Origin: an uncultured Oscillospiraceae bacterium | GTDB taxonomy: Bacteria > Bacillota > Clostridia > Oscillospirales > Acutalibacteraceae | Direction: 5' to 3' | Assembly (NCBI GenBank): GCA_900539425.1 | Contig: UQBX01000002.1 | Location: forward strand, 62,001 to 126,000 | Length of the DNA: 64,000 nucleotides | Shown here: piece by piece, positions 15,532 through 24,334 of the stretch | Layout of the letters: each line of letters starts with the position of its first letter | How positions within the stretch are numbered: position 1 is the stretch's first letter | Translations under genes and position numbers: made by a program | Notes under the pieces: model-generated | Told to the model about the DNA's origin: nothing | Database searches by the model: none | Seen by the model: the letters and a program-made list of their open reading frames with translations, nothing else

Positions 15532-17265
15532 ATGCTTAAAGGATACAAAAAATATATCCCTTTCAAGCCAATCAACATTCCGGACAGAACTTGGCCGGAC
15601 AAAGTAATCACAAAGGCGCCCGTTTGGTGCTCAGTAGACCTCAGAGACGGCAACCAGGCTCTTGTTGACCCGATGAATATTGAGGAGAAGCTGGAGCTTT
15701 TCAAAACGCTTGTAGATATCGGATTTAAGGAGATAGAGGTAGGTTTCCCCTCCGCATCCGAAACAGAATACGAAATACTGAGAACTCTTATTGAGGGAAA
15801 TCATATTCCCGACGATGTTACAATACAGGTTCTCGTTCAGGCACGCCCGCACCTTATCAAAAAGACTTTTGAAGCTATTGCGGGAGCAAAAAACGTAATC
15901 GTTCACTTTTACAACTCAACATCAACGCTTCAGCGCAAGGTGGTTTTCAGAACTGACATGCAGGGCGTTATTGACATAGCAGTTGAGGGTGCAAAGCTTA
16001 TAAAAGAGCTTACTGACGAGGAACTTAAAAAGTATCCCGATATGAATATACGCTATGAATATTCACCCGAATCATTTACAGGCACGGAAATAGACAATTC
16101 CGTTCGTATCTGCGAAGAAGTTATGAAGGTAATGGGCTCAACTCCCGAAAACCCGATAATCCTTAACCTGCCGTCAACGGTTGAATGCTCCACTCCGAAC
16201 GGCTATGCAGACCAGATTGAATATTTCTGCCGCCACATAAGCAACAGGGACGCCTGCATCATATCTCTTCATCCGCACAATGACCGCGGTGAGGGCGTTG
16301 CGGCAACAGAGCTGGCGCTTATGGCAGGAGCTGACAGAGTTGAGGGCACACTTTTCGGCAACGGCGAACGCACGGGCAATGTTGACATAGTTACGCTTGC
16401 TCTTAATATGTGGACGCAGGGTGTTGACCCTGAGCTTGACTTCCACGATATAAACAAGATAAAGGAAGTTTACGAGCGCACCACAAAAATGACGGTGCCT
16501 CCCCGCCAGCCGTATGCGGGCGAACTTGTGTTCACCGCTTTCTCAGGCTCTCATCAGGACGCTATCAACAAGGGCAAGATATATATGGACGAAACCAAGT
16601 CCGATTACTGGGAGGTTCCGTATCTTCCAATCGACCCCGCAGATGTGGGCAGAGAATATGAGCCCGTTATCAGAATAAATTCTCAGAGCGGCAAAGGCGG
16701 CGCTGCATTTATACTTTCCACCGATTACGGTATCAAGATGCCTAAGGCAATGCACACCGAATTCGGCGCTATCGTTAAACACGCCTGCGATATAAAGGGC
16801 AAGGAGCTCAAGCCGGACGAAGTATTTGACCTTTTCCAGAAAGAATACAGAAATGTTGTTGGCCCGTATAAGATTATGAACCACAAGACTTCTGAAGAAA
16901 AAGAGGAAAACGAATATCTTACCCGAGTTCATTTTGAGGGAGAGATTAGAGTTAGAGACGGCAGCCTTGTAAAGATAGACGGCACGGGAAGCGGCCCGAT
17001 TGAGGCATTTTTCAACGCGCTCGGCCAGGTTGGAATAACAGGCTACAAATTTGTGGATTACAGTGAGCACGCCATTTCAGTGGGCGAAGACTCAAAGGCT
17101 ATTTCATACATTCACCTTAAAAACCCGCAGGGCAAGGACATTTTCGGCATAGGCGTTTCACACAACATAGGATATGCATCACTCAAGGGCATAATCTGCG
17201 CAGTAAACAGAGATCAGCCGGACTGTGTGCGTGACGATACAATGCCCGGAATTTTTGAGAAATAA
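15532..17265 (+). CDS. leuA: 2-isopropylmalate synthase
   Basis: 577 residues from ATG 15532 (AAAGGAG upstream), placed after the T-box terminator; longer frames run back into the leader and are not real. It condenses acetyl-CoA with 2-oxoisovalerate, the first committed step to leucine. RTWPDKVITKAPVWCSVDLRDGNQAL at 23 onward holds the catalytic DLRDGNQ motif and is typical of the longer LeuA type of actinobacteria and some Firmicutes. SLHPHNDRGEG supplies metal-binding His residues. The C-terminal part is the allosteric leucine-binding domain. leuB follows 15 bases later; leuC and leuD are not in the window. Confidence 0.96.
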   Translation: MLKGYKKYIPFKPINIPDRTWPDKVITKAPVWCSVDLRDGNQALVDPMNIEEKLELFKTLVDIGFKEIEVGFPSASETEYEILRTLIEGNHIPDDVTIQVLVQARPHLIKKTFEAIAGAKNVIVHFYNSTSTLQRKVVFRTDMQGVIDIAVEGAKLIKELTDEELKKYPDMNIRYEYSPESFTGTEIDNSVRICEEVMKVMGSTPENPIILNLPSTVECSTPNGYADQIEYFCRHISNRDACIISLHPHNDRGEGVAATELALMAGADRVEGTLFGNGERTGNVDIVTLALNMWTQGVDPELDFHDINKIKEVYERTTKMTVPPRQPYAGELVFTAFSGSHQDAINKGKIYMDETKSDYWEVPYLPIDPADVGREYEPVIRINSQSGKGGAAFILSTDYGIKMPKAMHTEFGAIVKHACDIKGKELKPDEVFDLFQKEYRNVVGPYKIMNHKTSEEKEENEYLTRVHFEGEIRVRDGSLVKIDGTGSGPIEAFFNALGQVGITGYKFVDYSEHAISVGEDSKAISYIHLKNPQGKDIFGIGVSHNIGYASLKGIICAVNRDQPDCVRDDTMPGIFEK

Positions 17266-17280
17266 GGAGAAACTACCGCA

Positions 17281-18351
17281 ATGAATAACTATAAAATAAC
17301 AGTTTTGAAGGGCGACGGCATAGGCCCCGAGATAGTTGACGAATGCACAAAGGTGCTTGACGCCGCCGGTAAAAAATTCGGCTTTAAATTTGATTACAAC
17401 TACCAGCTGCTCGGCGGCTGCGCAATTGATGAAAAAGGCGTACCCTATCCGAAAGAAACAGAAGAGGCGTGCAAAGCATCAGACGCCGTACTTCTCGGCG
17501 CGGTAGGCGGCCCGAAATGGGATTCACAGCCCGGCAGCAACCGCCCAGAGGCAGGACTGCTTGCAATCAGAGAGTCGCTCGGACTTTTTGCAAACCTGCG
17601 CCCTGCAAAGATATTTGCTCCGCTCAAGAGCGCTTCCCCTATTAAAGAGGAGATTATCGGCAGCGGACTTGATATTCTTATCGTTCGTGAGCTTACAGGC
17701 GGCATCTATTTCGGAGACCGCGGCACTTATGAGGAAAACGGCGTTGAGGGCGCTTATGACACAGAGCGTTACACCGTACCCGAGATTGAAAGAATTGTTC
17801 GCGCAGGCTTTGAGTACGCTATGAAGAGAAATAAAAAGCTTACCTGCGTAGACAAGGCAAACGTGCTTGATTCATCAAGACTTTGGCGCAAAGTTGCCGA
17901 GAGAGTAAAGGCAGACTACCCCGAAGTAGAGCTTTCATATATGTATGTTGACAACTGCGCAATGCAGCTTGTAAGAAATCCTGGTCAGTTTGACACTATC
18001 GTTACATCTAATATGTTCGGCGATATTCTTTCTGACGAGGCTTCAATGATAAGCGGCTCTATCGGCATGCTTGCATCAGCTTCACTTGCAAAGGGCACAT
18101 TCGGTCTTTATGAGCCTATTCACGGCTCTGCTCCTGACATTGCGGGAGAGCAGAAAGCAAATCCGCTTGCAACTATCCTTTCAGGCGCTATGATGCTGCG
18201 CTACACATTCGGCGAGAGCGAAGCGGCAGACGCAATAGAAAAGGCAGTTGATACAGCACTTACTCAGGCAAGAACACCTGATATTTATGAGGACGGCTTC
18301 AAAAAGGTAAACACAAGCGAAATGGGCGACCTTGTTGCCTCCCTGCTTTAA
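17281..18351 (+). CDS. leuB: 3-isopropylmalate dehydrogenase
   Basis: 356 residues, full length. It oxidises and decarboxylates 3-isopropylmalate with NAD+, in the cytosol. Markers: VLKGDGIGPEIVDE at the start, LLGAVGGPKWD, the substrate loop with RPEAGLLAIRESLGLFANLRP, VRELTGGIYFGDRG, and the metal site NMFGDILSDEASM. AAGGAG lies 11 bases ahead of the ATG. Directly follows leuA under the same T-box, so leucine shortage should raise both. A strong terminator comes 15 bases after the stop. Confidence 0.97.
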   Translation: MNNYKITVLKGDGIGPEIVDECTKVLDAAGKKFGFKFDYNYQLLGGCAIDEKGVPYPKETEEACKASDAVLLGAVGGPKWDSQPGSNRPEAGLLAIRESLGLFANLRPAKIFAPLKSASPIKEEIIGSGLDILIVRELTGGIYFGDRGTYEENGVEGAYDTERYTVPEIERIVRAGFEYAMKRNKKLTCVDKANVLDSSRLWRKVAERVKADYPEVELSYMYVDNCAMQLVRNPGQFDTIVTSNMFGDILSDEASMISGSIGMLASASLAKGTFGLYEPIHGSAPDIAGEQKANPLATILSGAMMLRYTFGESEAADAIEKAVDTALTQARTPDIYEDGFKKVNTSEMGDLVASLL

Positions 18352-18365
18352 TAAATCCAGCATTT

Positions 18366-18398
18366 TGAGCGGTATGGAAAACCATACCGCTCATTTTA
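18366..18398 (+). terminator. Terminator of leuAB
   Basis: TGAGCGGTATGG and CCATACCGCTCA, perfect 12-bp stem, AAAA loop, then TTTTATAT. Confidence 0.88.
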
Positions 18399-18421
18399 TA
18401 TATGCTCACACCTAACAGATA

Positions 18422-18453
18422 CAAAAAAGGCTTCCCTTATGGGAAGCCTTTAA
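18422..18453 (-). terminator. Terminator of the DnaD/loader/membrane-protein operon
   Basis: AAAGGCTTCCC and GGGAAGCCTTT with a 4-base loop. TTTTTT follows on the minus strand. Confidence 0.82.
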
Positions 18454-18458
18454 TATTT

Positions 18459-20081
18459 TTATACTGCGGCGGCGGAACTGATATCCTCTATATTCGTCTG
18501 CGTCTGTGAAATTCGCTTTTGAATATCCGAGCCGCGGTTTGATGTGCCCTGCAGGTAAACCACAGTATATTCATCTGTATCATAATCATCGTCATTGCAG
18601 AAATACGGCACAACATAACCATCCGAATTGAACTCACGGCGGTAAACACGCTCGCCGTTCAACTGATATGTTTCATAGCCGTAATTGCTGTTTATCTCCG
18701 CAATAAATACGGGTGAAAACGTGCCGTCATCATCCATTTCGCTTATACGGCTGGTGCCTTTCCACACACGTGATGTTTTTTCATTATAAACATAAGTGTT
18801 TTTGCATATATCCGTCTTTGAGCCGTTTTTGCGCAGGATATAAAATCCGTCTGAACTGTCCTTATCCTGCATTTCCGAAAGCCCCTCTATTTCATAGGCT
18901 TTTACGGCCGTGTTTCCGTTCCACTTATATACCTCTGCCTTATATTCCGGCTCGTATTTAAGCACGTGCTCTCCGTTTTCATCAGTTGCAGACACCTTTT
19001 TGCTGAAACGGTAAACAGTAAACAGCTCATCAACGCCGTCCCCGTTAAAATCAATAAGATCCGCAACGCAGAGCCCTTTGGCATAGCAAACACGGGATGA
19101 GGAATCATATTCAGGCTCGCCGTATTTCAGCACATAATTCTGCACTATCTCGGAATACGCCTCAGCCATAAGCTGTTCTCCCGATTTTGCCGAAACAGGA
19201 AGCGCATCCGAATCACTGCCGCCGAAGCCGTCTATTACCTGAGATATGGAATCAAGCAGATAATCTGCCCTGCCCTCGCTCAGATTTGAAAGCCTGACCG
19301 TTTCAAAATCGGAAGTATTCATTTCTCCGTTTACGGCGTATATATCATTTACGGGGTCATACTCACATTCACGTGAAGTTTTAAACTTTGAGCCATGCAG
19401 AGTGAGAAGCGACATGGTCTTGCCGTCCTCCGCTGAAAGCTCTCCTATATAAAATTTGCCGCTGCGGCGGTAAAGTGAGATCCAACTGCCCACCTCGGGA
19501 TGATTCATTGCCATATTAGCCGTGTTTGAATAAAGGCGGACAAAATCTCCGGAATCATATCCCCACACCTCTGCCTGATATGCACTGCCGCTTCTGTATG
19601 CGATAAGCAGTTCTGATCTGCCGTCGCCGTCAAAATCAAGTTCGCGCGCAAAAGACAGACCCGACATTCGATAAAAATCGCCTGAATTATCGGAAAGCTC
19701 CGCTTTTGCCGAGCCGTACTCGTTTATAATATTTGAGCACACCTTGGCTGCGTCGCCGTCAAAACGGTTTGCATTGACTGTTTCGCTGTTCAGCTCAGCA
19801 TAAAACACTACGGGAGTTACAACCAGTGCGCACACAAGCAAAACGGCAATACTTGCTCTGAAGCCGAGCGGCGTATCGTGCGCTGAATTTTTAATCCTTA
19901 CGGCCGCTTTTTTCAGGATCGCCCATACCTTTGCAGGCGTAATGCGTCTTATCTTGCCTGCAAGGCGGCGGACAAAAGCCGAAATACTGCCCGTATCTAT
20001 ATCGGGGAGTGAAAAACCGCGCGAGGGTGAAGATGCGATATAGTCATCCCACTCCTCATCATAATATGTTATTTTTTTCAG
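18459..20081 (-). CDS. Membrane protein with calcium-loop (FG-GAP/VCBS-like) repeats, apparent CTG start
   Basis: 540 residues if started at CTG 20081. GGAGGGG stands 6 bases upstream, and the frame opens with KKITYYDEEWDDYIASSP. In the 80 codons before the first TTG (19841) there is no ATG, GTG or TTG, and a TGA closes the frame right before CTG. About 73 cytoplasmic residues come first, then one membrane segment (about 76-97), then an outside part with DFDGDGRSELLIAY and DFNGDGVDELFTVY: Asp/Asn-rich calcium loops as in FG-GAP or VCBS repeats. No enzyme motif. It is last in an operon after DnaD-like and helicase-loader genes; the reason for that pairing is not evident. Confidence 0.75.
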   Translation of the reverse strand: MKKITYYDEEWDDYIASSPSRGFSLPDIDTGSISAFVRRLAGKIRRITPAKVWAILKKAAVRIKNSAHDTPLGFRASIAVLLVCALVVTPVVFYAELNSETVNANRFDGDAAKVCSNIINEYGSAKAELSDNSGDFYRMSGLSFARELDFDGDGRSELLIAYRSGSAYQAEVWGYDSGDFVRLYSNTANMAMNHPEVGSWISLYRRSGKFYIGELSAEDGKTMSLLTLHGSKFKTSRECEYDPVNDIYAVNGEMNTSDFETVRLSNLSEGRADYLLDSISQVIDGFGGSDSDALPVSAKSGEQLMAEAYSEIVQNYVLKYGEPEYDSSSRVCYAKGLCVADLIDFNGDGVDELFTVYRFSKKVSATDENGEHVLKYEPEYKAEVYKWNGNTAVKAYEIEGLSEMQDKDSSDGFYILRKNGSKTDICKNTYVYNEKTSRVWKGTSRISEMDDDGTFSPVFIAEINSNYGYETYQLNGERVYRREFNSDGYVVPYFCNDDDYDTDEYTVVYLQGTSNRGSDIQKRISQTQTNIEDISSAAAV

Positions 20082-20137
20082 CGTTCACCCCTCCTTTTCG
20101 GGAATCAACGGCGAGCGTTGCACTCTTTTGTTTCGCT

Positions 20138-21109
20138 TTATTTTATATATCTTATATCACTGCCCTCAAGCGTCAGCACGGAATATTCGCCTGCCAAACG
20201 GCTTGTAACTCGTTGGTTATAATCACGTTCAAGGTCTTCAAAGCTGAAATTCGTGCTGATTATAGTAGCTTTCTTTTTCAGTATTCGGGTATTTACTATA
20301 TTATAAAGACACGCCTCCGAAAACTGGCTTCTGAACTCCGTACCGAGGTCATCAAGTATAAGCAGATCGGTATTCAGAATATCGTGCTCATTATAATATA
20401 TATTATCCGTTCTGCCGAAATTCTCATCCTGAAGGTCAGAAAAAATATTCTGGCTTGTGCCGTAAATCACGGAATAGCCCTTATTGAGCGCAACATTGGC
20501 AATCGCAAGGCTGAGATGTGTTTTGCCAAGACCCGTGCCGCCCATAAACATAAGGTTTGGAGACTGGGGAGTAAATGTCTGCGCATACATTCGGCAGGAT
20601 TCCAGTATCTTTTCCGCCTTTGATCGCGGGGAAATACCGTTGCTGCCCACGGTATCAGGATAATACTCCACCCTGAAAGTATCAAAAGTGCAGTCATCAA
20701 CAGGCGCGTTTTGCCTGATAGAATCACGCTCTATCTCTTTTAACAGCTCCTTATGACAGGCACACATACGGTTTTGAGTAAATCCCGTATCAGAGCAGAC
20801 GGGGCACACATGCTTTATAGTAAGAGCATCCTCGTCAAAGCCTGCCTTTACAAGCAATTCTTTTTTGCGCTTTTGAAGCTCAAGGCTCTTTTCCTTTAAC
20901 TTATCTATCTCTCCGCGCACATTTTCACCGCGGAAAAGAAGCGTTGAAACTGAAAGTCCCGTTCTTGCAAGCTCTCTCTGTATTTCGGCAAGCTCGGGTA
21001 TTTTTCTCATTGCTTCATCCGTGCGCTGCTGCAGTTCAAATTCCGCGTTGCTGCGCCTTCGCTCCAAAATATTGAGCGCTTTCTGATATACATAACTTCT
21101 GTAAGGCAT
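20138..21109 (-). CDS. DnaC/DnaI-type helicase-loader AAA+ ATPase
   Basis: 323 residues. The N-terminal coiled part is followed by a zinc-type cluster (Cys102, Cys105, Cys116, Cys118 in CPVC...CAC), then the AAA+ core: Walker A GGTGLGKTH (190-198), Walker B LLILDD (249-254), and a late SRLAGEYSVL box. The role is to load the replicative helicase or restart replication. It starts 10 bases after the DnaD-domain gene ends (ATG 21109 after GGAGCAG), so they work together, as DnaD/DnaB/DnaI do in Bacillus. It is shorter than 330, in the normal range. Confidence 0.9.
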   Translation of the reverse strand: MPYRSYVYQKALNILERRRSNAEFELQQRTDEAMRKIPELAEIQRELARTGLSVSTLLFRGENVRGEIDKLKEKSLELQKRKKELLVKAGFDEDALTIKHVCPVCSDTGFTQNRMCACHKELLKEIERDSIRQNAPVDDCTFDTFRVEYYPDTVGSNGISPRSKAEKILESCRMYAQTFTPQSPNLMFMGGTGLGKTHLSLAIANVALNKGYSVIYGTSQNIFSDLQDENFGRTDNIYYNEHDILNTDLLILDDLGTEFRSQFSEACLYNIVNTRILKKKATIISTNFSFEDLERDYNQRVTSRLAGEYSVLTLEGSDIRYIK

Positions 21110-21118
21110 AACTGCTCC

Positions 21119-22195
21119 TTAATATTTAATCTCGGTATTATTGAGCGCGTCCTTCTTTATTTTTTCAAGGTCATAGGTGGGGGCGCGGCTTATCTCTCCT
21201 CTGCGGCCCTTTTCCTTCTGCGCTTTCTGCCGTTCAAAATTTTCATTTTCACGTTTGGCATCATCGGGTGTCTTAATGCCTGCACGTTTCCAGTTGTCAA
21301 GTATCTTGCCCATATATCTGAAATCGGGCTTATCTATGCTTTCGCTCATTATCTGAGCGGCATAGAGTATCATCTCCTCCGAAAACTCGGCACGCCATGA
21401 AACTATCATCTGTGCCTGCTTGTCCGTTGGCGCCTTTCTTGTAAATCCCGCGGCGTCTTTAAGGCTGAGCCAAAAAGCATCCGCCTTTTCAAGCTCGCAG
21501 ATTCTGCTTTCGGCAAGAGCAGGTGTATCTATTCCGTCCTCTATCCAGTTCTGAGCCGTCTTATAAAAATACCCTGCGCTTATTGCTCTGCCGTTTGCCC
21601 TGAGATTTTCACAGTAGGCAAGCAGCATCATAACCACTTCGGGAGGCATACCGTAAAACTCGGTGAGATTTACAATCATCTCCTGCTCAGAATGGGTGAT
21701 CGTGCGGCCGTACACCGTTTGCGCCTCATTGAGCAGACGCGCCACGGCAGGCTTGTCAGCGCTTATGGCAACTATCTCCTTGGGAGAAAGCACAGGCGCC
21801 TGAACATTTGCAGTTTTTTTCGGTTTCTTATGCTCTGTAACAGGCTTAACCTCTTTCTGCGCATTTTCCTGCGGCTGCTGAGCCGAAATCTGCTGGGGCT
21901 GAGCGGGAGCCGCAGTTATTCCCGCAGACGGCACATAGTTGCCGCTGTTTTCACCGCATTCAAGAACGCCCTCCTCTATCCAGAAATCCATCATATTCTC
22001 GGCGTCCCCCTCAGTAATGCCGAGCTTTTTTGAAATCTCGCCGGAGGTGGCAACACCGTTTCTGCTTAGGATATAGAGGAGCGCTTTTATCTGATATTCA
22101 CTTGCAAGCTTTATGTACTTTTCCGCGAGCGCGGCGGGAACAAAAAACATTCCCTCTTTCCATATTCTGCCCGCGGGGCTGATATGATAATCCAT
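21119..22195 (-). CDS. DnaD-domain primosome protein
   Basis: 358 residues, ATG 22195 with AGGGG upstream. N-terminus (1-80) is a winged-helix: ATSGEISKKLGITEGDAENMMDFWIEEG. The middle is a Gln/Pro/Ala-rich linker (about 95-135). Two DnaD C-terminal-type modules follow: MIVNLTEFYGMPPEVVMMLLAYCEN, then MIVSWRAEFSEEMILYAAQIM with YMGKILDNWKRAGI, the usual YxxxIxxxW signature. It binds DNA and helps bring the helicase to origins or stalled forks. First gene of the operon with the loader. Confidence 0.9.
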   Translation of the reverse strand: MDYHISPAGRIWKEGMFFVPAALAEKYIKLASEYQIKALLYILSRNGVATSGEISKKLGITEGDAENMMDFWIEEGVLECGENSGNYVPSAGITAAPAQPQQISAQQPQENAQKEVKPVTEHKKPKKTANVQAPVLSPKEIVAISADKPAVARLLNEAQTVYGRTITHSEQEMIVNLTEFYGMPPEVVMMLLAYCENLRANGRAISAGYFYKTAQNWIEDGIDTPALAESRICELEKADAFWLSLKDAAGFTRKAPTDKQAQMIVSWRAEFSEEMILYAAQIMSESIDKPDFRYMGKILDNWKRAGIKTPDDAKRENENFERQKAQKEKGRRGEISRAPTYDLEKIKKDALNNTEIKY

Positions 22196-22342
22196 AAATT
22201 TCCCCTGAATTCACTTTTGTATAGTAACACATATTAATTTTATCAAAAAGGGCGTTCAAAGTAAATAGAAAAATTTTTTGATATTAAACTGCGGGATAAA
22301 AGGAATTTTTTGCGCCTCTTATATTAAATTTCAACTTCGGTA

Positions 22343-22371
22343 TTGACAAATCGCTTATCTTTTTGTATACT
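22343..22371 (+). promoter_or_regulatory. tRNA promoter
   Basis: TTGACA (22343-22348), 17 bases, TATACT (22366-22371), 14 bases before the tRNA. Confidence 0.75.
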
Positions 22372-22384
22372 TCTATTGTTGTTT

Positions 22385-22460
22385 GCGGATTTAGCTCATC
22401 CGGTAGAGCGCCACCTTGCCAAGGTGGAGGTAGCGAGTTCGAGTCTCGTAATCCGCTCCA
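22385..22460 (+). tRNA. tRNA-Gly (anticodon GCC)
   Basis: Full cloverleaf: acceptor GCGGATT with AATCCGC, anticodon stem CCACC/GGTGG with loop TTGCCAA (GCC at 22418-22420), T arm with GTTCGAGTC, and an encoded CCA end. A terminator follows directly. Confidence 0.96.
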
Positions 22461-22464
22461 TGAG

Positions 22465-22495
22465 CCGTTCGGTTTTTCCGAACGGTTATTTTTTT
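22465..22495 (+). terminator. tRNA-Gly terminator
   Basis: CCGTTCGG and CCGAACGG, T5 loop, followed by TTATTTTTTT. Confidence 0.85.
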
Positions 22496-22576
22496 GCCTC
22501 CGCGCAATAAAATAAAATTTCCGTTTTAGCTGTGCGGCAGTGATATTCACTGTTAAAATTTATATACTGTTAAACA

Positions 22577-22602
22577 AAAAGCCGCTGAACACAGCGGCTT
22601 TT
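22577..22602 (-). terminator. Terminator of the alpha/beta hydrolase gene
   Basis: AAAAGCCGCTG and CAGCGGCTTTT around a 4-base loop; works on both strands. Confidence 0.75.
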
Positions 22603-22627
22603 AACATTATATGCGGCAAAACTTGCA

Positions 22628-23575
22628 TTATTTATTTTCATTTCTATTAAAAAAATCCAAAAGTGCCTTTTGGTATTTTTCGGGATTTGTGTAGTAGCTT
22701 TTCATATGCCCCGCGTTTTTAAATTCCACCATTTGTTTCGGTGCTTTGCAGAGATCATATAATCTTTGCGCCATATAAGGGGGCGCCAAGCGGTCTTTCG
22801 TTCCGTATATAAGCAAAATCGGTGTTTGTGAATCTGCAATAGCCATTTCCGGAGTAAATTCATTATCGTCCATTTTCAGGCGCAGATAGCAGTCAAACCT
22901 AACCTGCGAATAAAAAATCAAAGGGCTAAGATGTATATTTTTGATTGTCATTTTTCCCGCCGCTCTTGCGCTTGTTGAGGCGCTGTCTGCAATAACTCCG
23001 TATATGCCAAGACCTTTTGCGTCATTGCACACCATTATAGCAGAGGCCGCACCGGCAGACATTCCGTATAGGTAAACAGGCAGATCCGCGGATATGTTTT
23101 CCCTTACAAATAATATCCACCTTTTAAGATCATCATACTCCTTTTTACCGTAATACATATATCTTCCTTCGCTCTCACCGTGTGCCCTTGCCTCAGTAAA
23201 AAGGAGACTGCAGTTTTGACTGTGGAGAAACTCGTATTGCCCGTTAAAATCATAATCCCATGTAGAGCGCCAGCCATGCAGGGCTATTATTATTCTGTCT
23301 GCATTTTCGCAGTGGTAATAATGCGCAACTAATTTTAATCCGTCTCCGCTTAAAATCTCAAACCTTTTATCCGCCGCAGCTTTTAATTCCTGAGCTCTTG
23401 CCCTGCTTTTGCTAAACCTTTTTTTCTTTCCCGCTTTTTTGCCCACAAGCCCCTGTGAAAGAAACGAAGGGAGCTTTGGGCAGAGCCTGTCACACGAATA
23501 TCTGGCAATAAGATCAACTGTGACTATATCAGCCGCTATAAGTAACAGCACCGCAATTATTATTACATATTTCAT
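22628..23575 (-). CDS. Membrane-anchored alpha/beta hydrolase
   Basis: 315 residues. One membrane segment at 3-24, then the hydrolase fold: IIIALHGWRSTW (oxyanion His-Gly), FTEARAHGESEG, the elbow LYGMSAGAAS with the nucleophile Ser, IYGTKDRLAPP with the acid, and FKNAGHMKSY with the His. A complete Ser-Asp-His triad is thus present. Close to the yheT/YfkN-free BAAT-like 'DUF-type' peptidase/esterase group; substrate unknown. GCGGGTG precedes the ATG. Divergently transcribed from a TetR regulator, with repeated sites in the shared 123 bases, which suggests it is the regulator's target. Confidence 0.82.
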   Translation of the reverse strand: MKYVIIIAVLLLIAADIVTVDLIARYSCDRLCPKLPSFLSQGLVGKKAGKKKRFSKSRARAQELKAAADKRFEILSGDGLKLVAHYYHCENADRIIIALHGWRSTWDYDFNGQYEFLHSQNCSLLFTEARAHGESEGRYMYYGKKEYDDLKRWILFVRENISADLPVYLYGMSAGAASAIMVCNDAKGLGIYGVIADSASTSARAAGKMTIKNIHLSPLIFYSQVRFDCYLRLKMDDNEFTPEMAIADSQTPILLIYGTKDRLAPPYMAQRLYDLCKAPKQMVEFKNAGHMKSYYTNPEKYQKALLDFFNRNENK

Positions 23576-23607
23576 ATAAACACCCGCTTGAATTTTTATT
23601 TATAAGA

Positions 23608-23671
23608 TTATATAATTATATAAAGTTATACACAATGTTCAAATTAAGCATGATTATATAAAATTATACAC
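23608..23671. promoter_or_regulatory. Repeated operator candidate between hydrolase and TetR genes
   Basis: TTATATAAAGTTATACAC (23616-23633) recurs with one mismatch at 23654-23671, 38 bases apart. The first copy overlaps a perfect 16-bp palindrome TTATATAATTATATAA (23608-23623). Both lie between the divergent starts at 23575 and 23699. Confidence 0.55.
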
Positions 23672-23698
23672 TTTGAATTAAATTGTGCAGGTGATATT

Positions 23699-24250
23699 AT
23701 GTATGAGCGGCGTGATGTAATAAAATCCAAAGAGGCAATCAAATCGGCATTTCTGCGTGCGTGCTGGTCAAAAGATATAAGAAAAATCACGGTAACAGAA
23801 ATAATAAACACAGCTAATGTAAGCAGAGGCACTTTTTATGCCCATTTTGATGATATTTACGATTTAAGGGAAAAAATCGAAAACGAGATCATTGAACTTA
23901 TTTTCAGCAATGCCTGTTCAAAAGATATACAGGATATCATTGAAAATCCATTGCCCGTTGTTTCAAGCATCTTTTTGTCTTTTTACGAAAACGCAGACAC
24001 AATACGAAAACTTATGGGAAAGCAGAAGGACTATTCCTTTTTCTTTAAATGCGAGCAAAGGCTTTTAAATATTCTTGCTCAAAGCGATGATTATTTCAGT
24101 GATGATCTAAAACGGCGCGTTATAGATAACTGCGTAACAGGTATAATAATAAAAAACTGCTATAATTTCATCATCAACGATGAAAACAATGATCAAGTAA
24201 AAAAAGCCGCTGAATTAGTAAGCGAATTTATATATAAAGCAGTTCATTAG
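23699..24250 (+). CDS. TetR-family transcriptional regulator
   Basis: 183 residues. The N-terminus has the TetR reader: ITVTEIINTANVSRGTFYAHFDDIYDLREKI in overlapping pieces at 31-60, with GTFYAHF as recognition helix. The C-terminal ligand domain is of the clostridial type with a late IIIKNCYNFIIND. GCAGGTGATATT is the ribosome site. It probably represses the divergent hydrolase and itself through the repeated sites in between. The mobile element begins about 70 bases after its stop. Confidence 0.85.
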   Translation: MYERRDVIKSKEAIKSAFLRACWSKDIRKITVTEIINTANVSRGTFYAHFDDIYDLREKIENEIIELIFSNACSKDIQDIIENPLPVVSSIFLSFYENADTIRKLMGKQKDYSFFFKCEQRLLNILAQSDDYFSDDLKRRVIDNCVTGIIIKNCYNFIINDENNDQVKKAAELVSEFIYKAVH

Positions 24251-24261
24251 ATATTTTAAAG

Positions 24262-24311
24262 AAAGCCCCGCCGTACGAGCACCCTTGATAAAGAGGGTGC
24301 TCGCAGGGCTT
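24262..24311. repeat. Left copy of a structured ~40-bp repeat
   Basis: Perfect 10-bp stem CGAGCACCCT (24276-24285) / AGGGTGCTCG (24294-24303), loop TGATAAAG, with outer arms AAGCCC/GGGCTT. A near-copy lies inverted at 31505-31549 on the other side of the inserted element, with two compensated base-pair changes in the stem. Confidence 0.75.
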
Positions 24312-24334
24312 CAATGATTACAGCATAGTTTAGG

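Noticed and set aside
24262..24311. Ordinary terminator for the TetR gene
   Set aside because: The hairpin is not followed by a T-run, and an inverted near-copy exists, so a repeat element fits better; a weak terminator role is still possible.
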